A DNA stretch of 64,000 nucleotides from Gammaproteobacteria bacterium Ga0077536 (GTDB lineage: Bacteria; Pseudomonadota; Gammaproteobacteria; Ga0077536): positions 62,001 to 126,000 of the forward strand of contig LNEL01000060.1 of assembly GCA_001464935.1 (NCBI GenBank). The letters are read 5' to 3'. A program made the translations under genes and the position numbers. Shown in pieces: positions 8,683-17,068 of this stretch. The notes below the pieces were generated by a model. The model saw only the letters and a program-made list of their open reading frames with translations. It ran no database searches and was not told where the DNA came from. Each line of letters starts with the position of its first letter. Position 1 is the stretch's first letter.

Positions 8683-9528
8683 TCAAGCCGCTGCGCCACC
8701 CGAGCGCTCGTCCCGGCGCGCAGGGATCTCGACCGCAACCGGCGACACCGTCTGTTCCCCCAGCCTCGCGAGCAGCGCGCGCATCGCGTCAGCGGTCCCG
8801 GTCGTGAAGACCTTCGGTGACACTGTCCCGCCGTCGGCCAGCAGGTTCGCCGCAGCGAGCCGCCGTCTCAGTTCGCGCGCGACGGCGGGCGCCGGGTCGA
8901 TCACGACGCATCCGGGCCCGGCCACGCGTTCAATCAGGGCGCGGATCAGGGGGTAGTGCGTACAGCCCAGCACCAGCACATCCGCGCCGCTGGCGAGTAG
9001 CGGCCGCACGTAACGTTCGATCAGACCCTGCAGGCGTTCGCTGTCGAACTCGCCTGCTTCGATGCATTCGACCAGGCCGGGCGCCGGCCGCGCGAGCACC
9101 GCGATCTCGCGGCCGTGATTCTCGCGCAACCGGGCAAGCTGATCGCTGTCGACGGTGCGCTGCGTCGCAAGCACGCCGATCACGCCCGATTTCGTCAGCG
9201 CCGCGGCCGGTTTGACCGCGGGTTCCATCGCGACGATGGGGATGGCATGACTTTCCCGCAGCGAATTCACCGCGGCCGAGGTCGCCGTATTGCAGGCCAC
9301 GACCAGCGCCTTGGCGCCCCTGTCGATCAGGAACTCCGCGATCGCATGCACGCGGGCGGCGATGTCCGCCGGCGCGCGGTCGCCGTAGGGTGCAAACGCC
9401 GAGTCCGCGACATAGAGCAGAGGCTCAGCTGGCAACTCGCGACGGATTTCCCGCAGCACGGACCAGCCACCGATGCCTGAATCGAAAACGCCGACTGGCG
9501 CGCTGCGAGGGTCGATGAATGTGGTCAC
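8683..9528 (-). CDS. murI: Glutamate racemase
   Basis: This 281-residue cytoplasmic enzyme makes D-glutamate for peptidoglycan. The substrate loop VGVFDSGIGGWSVL (12-25) and both catalytic cysteines are present: Cys79 in VVACNTAT and Cys189 in LGCTHYPL. The length is normal for the family. The gene converges on hisC and is followed upstream by a short A+T-richer promoter region (9529-9689) before the FAD oxidase gene end. Confidence 0.94.
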   Translation of the reverse strand: MTTFIDPRSAPVGVFDSGIGGWSVLREIRRELPAEPLLYVADSAFAPYGDRAPADIAARVHAIAEFLIDRGAKALVVACNTATSAAVNSLRESHAIPIVAMEPAVKPAAALTKSGVIGVLATQRTVDSDQLARLRENHGREIAVLARPAPGLVECIEAGEFDSERLQGLIERYVRPLLASGADVLVLGCTHYPLIRALIERVAGPGCVVIDPAPAVARELRRRLAAANLLADGGTVSPKVFTTGTADAMRALLARLGEQTVSPVAVEIPARRDERSGGAAA

Positions 9529-9689
9529 GGAGATCGGCGGGTACGCTCAAATGAAACTGGATTGTAAATCACCGGACACGGGCGTCGCGCGCCGGTGTCA
9601 GACGGCGCGCGTCCACCCCGCTCAGGCTCGAATCCGCCGCTCACAGGGCATCGGGGGAACGAGTCTCCGCTTCGCACCATGGCGGCCGG

Positions 9690-11291
9690 CTAGCGCAGCC
9701 CCAGGGACCCCGGGTTCATGCGGCGGTCCGGATCGACGACGTCCTTGACCCCCTGCACGAGCGCGCGCAGCGCTTCGTTGGCCATCATTTCCTGGTAGGG
9801 ATAGTACTTGCCGAGCTGCAGGTGGCAGCAGCCATGGCGATCGTAGAGATCGCGCAATCCGTCGCGGAGTTTGAGCGCGACGTCGCGGGTCGCGGCATCC
9901 GCCGGGATGTCGCGCCATTTGGCCTGGAATTCAGGCTCAATCAGCGAGAGCCGGAAATCGCCGAGTTCGTCGTGCCAGTACAGCGAAGGCTCGATCACGA
10001 ACTCGGTGCCGGCGAAGCATGTCAGGTACGAACTCTTGATGCCGTGCTTTTCCATCAGCGCGCGATGTTCGGCGAAAAACGCCTCGGTGGCATTGCCGAC
10101 CTCGACCGCCTTCGACAGCGGCATGAACCCGTGCACGGGGATCCACACTTCGCCGGCCGCGCCGAGCAGCACCGTGCGAACGCCGGCGAACGGATGTGCG
10201 CGGAAGACCGTCGGCAGCGTGTTGTCGATCTCCCGTCCGCCGTGCTGCAGGCAGATTTCGCGGGCGGTGGCGAGTGCCTTGTGCGCGACGTCCTTGTCAT
10301 AGCTGTCGAAGGTCATGTGCAGCGAATAATTGCAGTCACGCAGAAAGGTCTTGCCCGCCGTCGCCACCTTGAACGAACTCCACAGCCCCTTGATCCCGCC
10401 TTCGCTGCGCGCGACATCCGCCAGCACGGCGAGCCCTTCCTTGAACGTGAAGCCCTGCCCTTCGAAGCTCTGGTTGTAATACGGGTCGAAACCGTAGCAC
10501 TCGGCGCACAGGCGCTTGCGCGCGAGCACCGTCTGCGTCGTCAGCATCGGTGCCAGCTGATCGAAACCGAAGGACATGAACATCGTGACGGCGGGCGCTT
10601 CGATCAGACGCAGCGTGGCTTCCGCCTTGATGCCGAAAGCGCCGGTATCGGCGGTGAACAGGCCTGTCATGTCCGGACCGAAATGGCGCCAGAACGCGTT
10701 GCTGTGCCGATGCGCGGCGGATCCCGTCTGCAGCACGCTGCCGTCCGCGAGCACCACCTTGAGGCCGAGCGCGCTTTCCGCGACGGTGTTGTAGAGACCG
10801 GAACCGAGGAACAGGCTGTTCTGCGACAGCGCGCCGCCGATCGTGGCGTACATGCCCGACAGCGGGCCGAAGTATGGGGTGCGCACATTGCGCTCGAGCA
10901 GCGCCTCGTACAGCTGTTTCCAGGTGCAGCCCGCTTCGACGCGGACGTACATGTCTTCGGTGTTGATTTCGAGGATGCGCTGCATACGCCGCATGTCGAC
11001 GAGCAGCGTGTCGGCCCGCTCGGGCTGATAGCCACGCGTGTACGACATCCCGCCGCCGCGCGCGACGATCGCCATCCCGGCCTCGGCGGCCACGGCGACG
11101 GCAGCGGCGAGTTCCTCGGTGTTGCCGGGCCGCACGATGATCGCGGCGATTTCACCCGGGAGGAAACTCAGATCGGTCGAGTAGAACTGCCGCTCGACGG
11201 GGTCGACCGTACAGTGTTCGACGCCGACGATCGCGGCGATACGGGACAGGACGGGATTCACGGGCGGGGTCTGCTGCGCGGCGGTATTCAT
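9690..11291 (-). CDS. FAD-linked oxidase of the VAO/PCMH family
   Basis: This 533-residue flavoprotein starts at an ATG with AGGAGGAG upstream. The PCMH FAD-binding domain covers about residues 30-220 (IIVRPGNTEELAAAVAVAAE, ARGGGMSYTRGYQPE, PYFGPLSGMYATIGGALSQN). A C-terminal cap domain completes the fold. Members oxidise D-lactate, glycolate, alkylphenols or similar alcohols. The substrate cannot be read from sequence; the long cap and overall form recall 4-cresol dehydrogenase and vanillyl-alcohol oxidase relatives as well as GlcD. It lies 160 bases downstream of the HyuB-like gene on the same strand, so a joint catabolic role is plausible. Confidence 0.85.
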   Translation of the reverse strand: MNTAAQQTPPVNPVLSRIAAIVGVEHCTVDPVERQFYSTDLSFLPGEIAAIIVRPGNTEELAAAVAVAAEAGMAIVARGGGMSYTRGYQPERADTLLVDMRRMQRILEINTEDMYVRVEAGCTWKQLYEALLERNVRTPYFGPLSGMYATIGGALSQNSLFLGSGLYNTVAESALGLKVVLADGSVLQTGSAAHRHSNAFWRHFGPDMTGLFTADTGAFGIKAEATLRLIEAPAVTMFMSFGFDQLAPMLTTQTVLARKRLCAECYGFDPYYNQSFEGQGFTFKEGLAVLADVARSEGGIKGLWSSFKVATAGKTFLRDCNYSLHMTFDSYDKDVAHKALATAREICLQHGGREIDNTLPTVFRAHPFAGVRTVLLGAAGEVWIPVHGFMPLSKAVEVGNATEAFFAEHRALMEKHGIKSSYLTCFAGTEFVIEPSLYWHDELGDFRLSLIEPEFQAKWRDIPADAATRDVALKLRDGLRDLYDRHGCCHLQLGKYYPYQEMMANEALRALVQGVKDVVDPDRRMNPGSLGLR

Positions 11292-11450
11292 CGGCGGCTC
11301 CTCCTGGATGATCGGCTCATTCTTGCCCCCCGGCGCGGCCCGTGCAACGCGCGTGATGGCAGGCTGCACGGCCGCCTGTTCAAAGTGGCGGCGTTGTCCA
11401 GGCTGACCCTGCTGCCGCAGCCTGCCTGCCGCGGCCTGTGCCGTGATGTC

Positions 11451-13331
11451 TCAGCTGGTACGCGGCGGGCGCGGCATGCGCGGCGCGCTGGGTGGCAGCG
11501 GCGGCGGCAGGCCCGTTTCCAGCAGGCAACGCGCCTTCAGTTCGTCCAGGCTGCCGCCGCGCGCGAAAACGCCGGCCGGCGGGCGCGAGGCCGTGCGCGC
11601 CGCGCGCAGCGCTGTCGTCGCCGCCGCATCGACGTGCCCGTCGTCCGCCAGCACCACGCCGTAGGCGTCGGCGCCCTCGCGGGTCAGCAGGCCACGACGC
11701 ACGTCGCGCGCGACGAGTTCGGGTTCGCGGGCAAGCGGATCGCCCCACCCACCGCCGCCCCAGGTTTCGAACAGCAGCAGGTCATGCTCCTGCACGCGAA
11801 TGCGATCGCACTTCGATGGCAGGATTTCGTGACTGCCGTCGACACGCTGCAGTACTTTGCGGCTGCGTCTGCCGGGCGCGCCTCCATTGACGCCCCAGGG
11901 ATAGGTCAGCCAGCGATCGTCGTGGATCGAGATTTCGCCCGGTTCGAGGAAGCGGTACGCCACGCGCAGCGCGTTGCCGCCGCGGTGCCGGCCGGCGCCG
12001 CCCGAGTCCGCAATCGTTTCGTAAGTTTCGATGCGCAGCGGAAAGTAGGCTTCGAGGAATTCGTTCGGCACATTGGTGAAGTTCGGCCACAGCGAATGGC
12101 CGTCGGCACCGTCACCGAAAGGCTTGCCGGGGATGCCGCCGAAACCGATCTGGAACAACTGGAACCACTCCCCGTTGCGGTCGTAGCCCGAATACATCAG
12201 GTGCGGGCTGTCCGAAAAGCCCGCGGCGCACAGGAAGTCGGGATTGCCCTGTCCGAGCAGGCCGCTGATGACATCGAAGATGCGGCCGAGCGCGTGCGTG
12301 CGACAGGACAGCGCAGCGGGGTGGCGCGGCTTCAGCAGCGATCCCGCCGGAATGCGCACTTCCATCAGATCGTAGAAGCCGTCGTTGAACATGATCTGCG
12401 GGTCGAACACCATGATCATGAACACGCCGCAGAACATCTTGAACATTTCTTCGTTCAGGTAGAAGTTGATCGAGCCGACGGACTGCGGATCCGTGCCGGC
12501 GAAGTCGAAAATCACCTTTTCGCCTTCCCGCCACATCGTGCACGCAATGCGGTACGGCCCCATGCCCATGCCGTCATCGCAGATGTAGTCCTCGAACGTC
12601 TGTTTGCGTTCCGGAATCGACTGCTGAATCAGCGCGTGCATCGCGCGCCGGTTGCGGTCGAGCAGATCCTCCATCGCGGAATAGAAGACGTCGTCGCCAA
12701 AGCGGCGCGACAACTCCACGCAGCGCCGGCCGGCCGTGCGGCAGGCCGCGACGATGGCGTTGAAATCCGAGCGGTTCCAATGCGGGAGCCGGCAGTTGTG
12801 CAGGATCACTTTCAGCAATTCGTCCTGGAGTTCGCCGCGACGGTAGATCTTGACCGGCGGCACGACGATGCCTTCCTCGTAGATCTGGCGCGCATCCGTC
12901 GGCAGGCTGCCGGGCACCTTGCCACCGATGTCGGTCATGTGGCCGAACATCGCCCCCCACGCGATGAGCCGGCCGTCCTTGAAGACCGGCAGCAGCACCA
13001 GCCAGTCGTTCGCATGGCTGATCGCACCGCGGCAGCTGTAGGGATCGGTCGTCAGGAACACGTCGCCGTCTTCGATCGTGCCGTCATAGGCGTCGACGAA
13101 ACCGTGAATGAACGACCCGAACTGGCCGACGATCATCTTGCCATCGCGATTGGCAATCAGCGGAAACTCATCGTGCTGTTCCCGAATGCCCGGCGACATG
13201 GCGGTCCGGAACAGCACGGCGTCCATTTCGAAGCGCGCGTTCTTCAGCGCGTTCTCGAGGATATCGAGCGTGATCGAATCGACGGGCACGCGCTGCAGGG
13301 CTTGGCCGGTTTCGATGAGACGTGCGGGCAT
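11451..13331 (-). CDS. Hydantoinase B/oxoprolinase-family subunit (HyuB-like)
   Basis: This 626-residue protein is the B subunit type of ATP-dependent hydantoinase/oxoprolinase and acetone/acetophenone carboxylase complexes. Family marks are DSITLDILENALKNARFEMD near the start, FRTAMSPGIREQHDEFPLIA, DPYSCRGAISHANDWLVLLP, and a glycine-rich end (FETWGGGGWGDPL). The ATG has GAGG upstream and lies three bases after the HyuA-like stop, so the two subunits are co-translated. The substrate may be a cyclic amide or a ketone. No biotin carboxylase-like third subunit is present here, so a simple hydantoinase or oxoprolinase reaction is the safer reading. Confidence 0.88.
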   Translation of the reverse strand: MPARLIETGQALQRVPVDSITLDILENALKNARFEMDAVLFRTAMSPGIREQHDEFPLIANRDGKMIVGQFGSFIHGFVDAYDGTIEDGDVFLTTDPYSCRGAISHANDWLVLLPVFKDGRLIAWGAMFGHMTDIGGKVPGSLPTDARQIYEEGIVVPPVKIYRRGELQDELLKVILHNCRLPHWNRSDFNAIVAACRTAGRRCVELSRRFGDDVFYSAMEDLLDRNRRAMHALIQQSIPERKQTFEDYICDDGMGMGPYRIACTMWREGEKVIFDFAGTDPQSVGSINFYLNEEMFKMFCGVFMIMVFDPQIMFNDGFYDLMEVRIPAGSLLKPRHPAALSCRTHALGRIFDVISGLLGQGNPDFLCAAGFSDSPHLMYSGYDRNGEWFQLFQIGFGGIPGKPFGDGADGHSLWPNFTNVPNEFLEAYFPLRIETYETIADSGGAGRHRGGNALRVAYRFLEPGEISIHDDRWLTYPWGVNGGAPGRRSRKVLQRVDGSHEILPSKCDRIRVQEHDLLLFETWGGGGWGDPLAREPELVARDVRRGLLTREGADAYGVVLADDGHVDAAATTALRAARTASRPPAGVFARGGSLDELKARCLLETGLPPPLPPSAPRMPRPPRTS

Positions 13332-13334
13332 GGC

Positions 13335-15386
13335 TCAGACCTCGGGCCGGATCAGGATGTTGCCGTGGGCATCGACCTCGCCGGCATGGCCGGGCAGGAT
13401 CAGGGTCGTCGTGTCCATCTGGGTGACGATCGCGGGGCCTGCCACGCGATTGCCCGCGCGCAGTTTCGCGCGTTCGTAAATCCGTGCCGTGTGCGGCGCG
13501 CCGTCGATGCGCACGCGCTGTTCGCCGGCGAGCGCGGCGGATGCGTCGGCCGTGCCGCTGTCGATGCGCCGGGCCGAGATGCGCGGCGGCTGCGCTTCGA
13601 CGACCGCGCGCAGGTTCACGAACTCGTGTTCGGTATCGAGTGTGAACGTGAAGAGCTGTTCGTGCAGCGCGTCGAAGCGTGCGGCAAGGGCGCGGAAACC
13701 GTCGTCGGCATCGGCCGGGGTCGCCGGCACCGCGAGCAGCAGGCCCTGCCCGTGGTAACGCACGTCGACTTCGAAACCCGTGCGTTGTTCGGCGCGCGGC
13801 ACGCCTTCGGCGTCGAGTGCCTGCGCACCGGCGGCAGCCAGCTCGGCGAGCGCCGCGCGAAACCCGTCGGCGTCCGCCTCGGTGAAGCGTCGCACGTAAG
13901 TTCGCGAGGATTCCTCACGCACGGACGTCGTCGCATCGCCATAGGCGCACAGTACCCCGGGGCCAAGCGGGATGATGACGGGCCACGCGCCGAGCAGCCG
14001 GCCCAGCGCGTTCGCGTGCAGCGGACCGGCGCCGCCAAAGGCCATCAGCGCGAAGTCGCGCGGGTCGAAACCCTGTTCTACCGACACGAGGCGCAGCGCG
14101 CCGTACATGTTCTCGTTGACGATGTTGTAGATGCCTTCGGCGGCCGTCGGCAGCGACACGCCGAGCGCATCGGCAATCAGTTGCACCGCCGCCTCGGCGA
14201 GACCGACATCGATCTCCAGGTCGCCCCCGAGCCGCGCGACCTGCGGCAGATAGCCGAGCACCACGTTCGCGTCCGTCACCGTCGGCAGCGTGCCGCCCTT
14301 GCGATAGGCAGCGGGCCCGGGTTCGGCGCCGGCGCTCTGCGGACCGACCCGCAGCGCGCGGGTCAGTGCCGGCACGTGCGCAATCGAGCCGCCGCCCGCG
14401 CCGACGGTGCGCACATCGATCGAGGACGCGCGCACGGTGACATCGCCGACGGTGGTCTCACGGCGCAGTTTCGCGCGGCCGTCCTGGACCAGTGCGACGT
14501 CCGTCGACGTGCCGCCCATGTCGAAGGTCAGCAGATTCGGAAAGCCCGCGTTCAAGCCGACCCAGATCGCGCCCGACACGCCGCCGGCCGGACCGCTCAT
14601 CAGGAGTTTGACGGGATAGTTCGCGGCCGCGTCGCTCGACGCCAGTCCGCCGTCCGAGCGCAGGATGCGCAGCCGTGCGTTGCCCATGCGGCGGCCGATC
14701 TCCGCTTCCAGGTTGCGCACATAGGTTTCGACTTTGGGCCGGACGTAGGAGTTGGCAACGGTGGTCACCGTCCGTTCGTATTCCTGCATCTCGGGAATCA
14801 CGTCGCTGGAGATCGACACCGGCACGCCCGGCATCACCTCACGGGCAATCTCGCGCACGCGCTGTTCGTGCGCCCCGTTCGCGAACGCATTGATGAGACA
14901 GACCGTCAGCGCCTCGACGCCCTGTTCACGGAGGTTCGCGAGTGCGACGCGCAGCGCAGCTTCGTCGAGCGGCCGCACCACGTCGCCGCGCGCGCCGACG
15001 CGCTCGTCCGCTTCGATCGTCAGCTCCAGCGGCGCCATCGGCTCGGATTTCTGGTAGATCACCCAGCCGCCCAGACCACCGGGCACGAACGAGCGCGCGA
15101 TCTGCAGGACCTGACGATAGCCTTGGGTGGTGACGAGGCCGACGCGCGCGCCGCTGCCGGTCAGCACCGTATTCGTCGCGACCGTCGTGCCGTGCATCAC
15201 ATGCGAGATGTCGGTCGGATCGATGCCGGCGTGCGCGCAGACGCGCTCGATGCCGCGGAGCACACCGATCGACGAGTCACTCGGCGTCGATGGCACTTTG
15301 GCGGTGTGCATCGCCCCGCTCGTTTCATGCACGAGCAGGACATCGGTGAACGTGCCGCCGACGTCGACGCCTAGACGATAACTCAT
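13335..15386 (-). CDS. Hydantoinase/oxoprolinase A subunit (HyuA-like, ATP-binding)
   Basis: This 683-residue protein has the actin/hexokinase-like ATPase fold. Phosphate-binding loops are visible: LGVDVGGTFTDVLL near the N-terminus, MHGTTVATNTVL, LTFDMGGTSTDVAL and VGAGGGSIAHV. It pairs with the HyuB-like product to activate and open a cyclic amide or carboxylate substrate with ATP. The start MSYRLGVDVGG at 15386 matches the family; a longer frame to 15464 adds a sequence unlike homologues. It is the first gene of the HyuA-HyuB-FAD oxidase run, and 540 bases of repeat-bearing DNA lie upstream. Confidence 0.9.
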   Translation of the reverse strand: MSYRLGVDVGGTFTDVLLVHETSGAMHTAKVPSTPSDSSIGVLRGIERVCAHAGIDPTDISHVMHGTTVATNTVLTGSGARVGLVTTQGYRQVLQIARSFVPGGLGGWVIYQKSEPMAPLELTIEADERVGARGDVVRPLDEAALRVALANLREQGVEALTVCLINAFANGAHEQRVREIAREVMPGVPVSISSDVIPEMQEYERTVTTVANSYVRPKVETYVRNLEAEIGRRMGNARLRILRSDGGLASSDAAANYPVKLLMSGPAGGVSGAIWVGLNAGFPNLLTFDMGGTSTDVALVQDGRAKLRRETTVGDVTVRASSIDVRTVGAGGGSIAHVPALTRALRVGPQSAGAEPGPAAYRKGGTLPTVTDANVVLGYLPQVARLGGDLEIDVGLAEAAVQLIADALGVSLPTAAEGIYNIVNENMYGALRLVSVEQGFDPRDFALMAFGGAGPLHANALGRLLGAWPVIIPLGPGVLCAYGDATTSVREESSRTYVRRFTEADADGFRAALAELAAAGAQALDAEGVPRAEQRTGFEVDVRYHGQGLLLAVPATPADADDGFRALAARFDALHEQLFTFTLDTEHEFVNLRAVVEAQPPRISARRIDSGTADASAALAGEQRVRIDGAPHTARIYERAKLRAGNRVAGPAIVTQMDTTTLILPGHAGEVDAHGNILIRPEV

Positions 15387-15483
15387 GGGCTCGCGGGTCC
15401 GCTGATGGAGTCCGGCCGAGTGTACCCGTCGGTAGCGCGCTGCGCCTATATGTTCGGGCGTCAACGCGCGCCACTCGAAGCTT

Positions 15484-15603
15484 GCGGTGAAAGTGCCTGT
15501 CCGGCGCCCTCGTGTAGCCCGGGGACAGTGCGCAGCGCGGAATCCGTGAGCGGCCTGTCAGACGCCGCAGATCCCGGGTTCCACAGCGTGCCACCCGGGC
15601 TAC
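15484..15603. repeat. Dispersed repeat A, copy 1
   Basis: This is about 120 bases with a 90-base palindromic core running from GTAGCCCGGGGACAG to CCACCCGGGCTAC. It matches 42660-42779 over its whole length with scattered changes. The two arms can pair in a long cruciform or RNA hairpin. It is of the extragenic palindromic type. Confidence 0.8.
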
Positions 15604-15639
15604 TCCGAGCTCTGATGTGGCGCCTGCTGCGCCGGACAT

Positions 15640-15813
15640 CATGAAAGCTCGGCATCGCCTGGCGTAGCCCGGATGCAGCATCGCGGAATCCGATCCGGGG
15701 TCGGTGGTTTGCACGGCGTTGAAGCGCGGCAGCCGGACGGCGTGGTGCGGGTGCCGGGAATGAGCGGCGGCGCCGCCGCGATCCCGGATGAAGCGCAGCG
15801 AAATCCGGGTGAC
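15640..15813. repeat. Dispersed repeat B, copy 1
   Basis: This repeat of about 170 bases includes GTAGCCCGGATGCAGCATCG, a shared GATGAGCGGCGGCGCCGCCG-like centre (here GAATGAGCGGCGGCGCCG) and a closing AAATCCGGGTGAC. It matches 44078-44246 along its length. It lies 37 bases after repeat A. Confidence 0.8.
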
Positions 15814-15923
15814 GGGAGACCATGCTCACACGGCGGTGTCGTCGCGCCGGGATCAGGGCGAGTGAATGATTGAGGGGCGCGCGCCGTGCGGACAACGGCC
15901 GCGCATCGCCTTTCACCCAGCTG

Positions 15924-16529
15924 CTACGCGCCCGCTGCTGGAGGCTCCCGTTCGGGAGACGCGACTGCCGGGGCGCGGTGCCCGGCCGCGCAGCGGCCAG
16001 TGGGCCGGGCGCTGGCGTCGATCACGCCGTGTTCGCACAGCCAGTCGCGCGCGTCGTCGGCCTCGGTGTCGAACCACGCGCGTGCCGACCCGAGACGAAA
16101 GCTGTAACCCCAGGCATCCATGTCGGCGAACATCTGTGCCGCACTGCCGCCCGGGAGACGCGGCGCGAGCAGGATCGACAGGTAGCACACGGCGCATTCT
16201 TCGAGCACGTCGCCGCCCGCATCGGTGTCCAGCGCACCGCGGCGCGCGTCGTCGGCGCAGATGTAGTGGCAGGCCTCGTGGAGCGCGGAGTGCAGCGGCG
16301 TGTCGGCACGCACGAAGAGTTCGTGGCCGCGCAGCCCGGCTTCGCAGTCGCCCCAGTAGCTGCCGGGAATATCACCGCTGTCGAGGTGGCGCAGGTGCAG
16401 ACCGTAGGCGCGGAGCAGATCGGCGAGCGCACGGGTGAGTTCACCGTCGGCGACGCCGAGCCGCAGGACCGCCGCCTCGTCCATCGTCAGCGCCGCTGTG
16501 GCCAGTGCGTCGGGTTCGAGCGCTGGCAC
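15924..16529 (-). CDS. Conserved hypothetical protein with HExxH zincin-like motif
   Basis: This protein of up to 201 residues is not assigned to a named family. It contains HEACH within LHSALHEACHYICADDARRG, followed after about 20 residues by EECAVCYL, a layout that fits a zinc-binding protease-like fold (two His plus a downstream Glu). The GTG at 16529 overlaps the upstream small gene by 43 bases. An ATG at 16484, two bases after that gene's stop, would give a shorter 186-residue protein and is equally possible. Proteolytic activity is inference. Confidence 0.6.
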   Translation of the reverse strand: MPALEPDALATAALTMDEAAVLRLGVADGELTRALADLLRAYGLHLRHLDSGDIPGSYWGDCEAGLRGHELFVRADTPLHSALHEACHYICADDARRGALDTDAGGDVLEECAVCYLSILLAPRLPGGSAAQMFADMDAWGYSFRLGSARAWFDTEADDARDWLCEHGVIDASARPTGRCAAGHRAPAVASPEREPPAAGA

Positions 16530-16675
16530 GACGGGCCGAGCCGCCGCAACGAGCGCACGATGACCTCCTCCGCCTCGAGCGGCGCCTGCAGTTCAGCGAG
16601 TTCTGCGTCGCGTGCGAACACCACGCGCGTGACGACGCCGTCCTTCGTGCGATAGCTCAGTTCGAATTCATTCAT
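16487..16675 (-). CDS. Small acidic hypothetical protein (62 aa)
   Basis: The frame starts MNEFELSYRTKDGVVTRVVF and ends at a stop two bases before the internal ATG of the zincin-like gene. The composition (many Glu, Leu, Val and alternating strand/helix pattern) looks coded rather than random, and the position suggests translational coupling. There is no strong ribosome binding site ahead of the ATG. Function is unknown. Confidence 0.45.
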   Translation of the reverse strand: MNEFELSYRTKDGVVTRVVFARDAELAELQAPLEAEEVIVRSLRRLGPSCQRSNPTHWPQRR

Positions 16676-17068
16676 CGGTGATCGGACTTTACGCGCCGGG
16701 AGGTGGGCTGTGCCAGCGGAGCGGGTTCGCCCGTGGCGTGCCGCCACGCGGCAGCACGCCCGGTCGGCGAGCGAGCCGTCACGACGCCCGGTGCCGTCGC
16801 GCAGACATCGGCGACCTGCCCTCGTCCGGCGCGTGCGTTCGCCGTGCTCGGCGGCGCTTCCGTGTGGCATCGCGTGCGCCGCTCTCGCAACCGCGTGCCT
16901 CGCAAGCTTGACGGCCTGGGTGCGGCGCGCGGTCGCAGGTCGAGTGCTTTGCATCAGGCGCTGGCGCCGACGTCGGCGCCAGGCGGATTCACCGGGCAGG
17001 TCAGTGCATGACAGCACCGGCGCGCACTGGATGCGGGAGACCTGGTGCACGCAGCACCCGTCGCGCCC
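16676..17068. other. Intergenic region downstream of imuB
   Basis: I see no supported gene here. In many genomes dnaE2 follows imuB at this place; I looked for polymerase III alpha-like residues on both strands and found none, so there is no recognisable remnant. The frames that cross it are Arg/Ala/Pro-rich by-products of high GC. Confidence 0.6.

Larger units (their letters stand above)
15387..15923. other. Intergenic region with two long repeats
   Basis: No gene is supported in these 537 bases. They carry the promoter region of the HyuA-like gene and two long palindrome-bearing repeats, A and B, each of which has a second copy near the island end at 42.7 and 44.1 kb. The reading frames that cross it are repeat-derived. 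Confidence 0.75.

Noticed and set aside
9822-15374. A very long open frame (1850 codons) on the plus strand
   Set aside because: It is antisense to three well-identified genes (FAD oxidase, HyuB-like, HyuA-like) and has an Arg/Gln/His-rich composition with no recognisable domain. It is a by-product of high-GC codon bias on the other strand.
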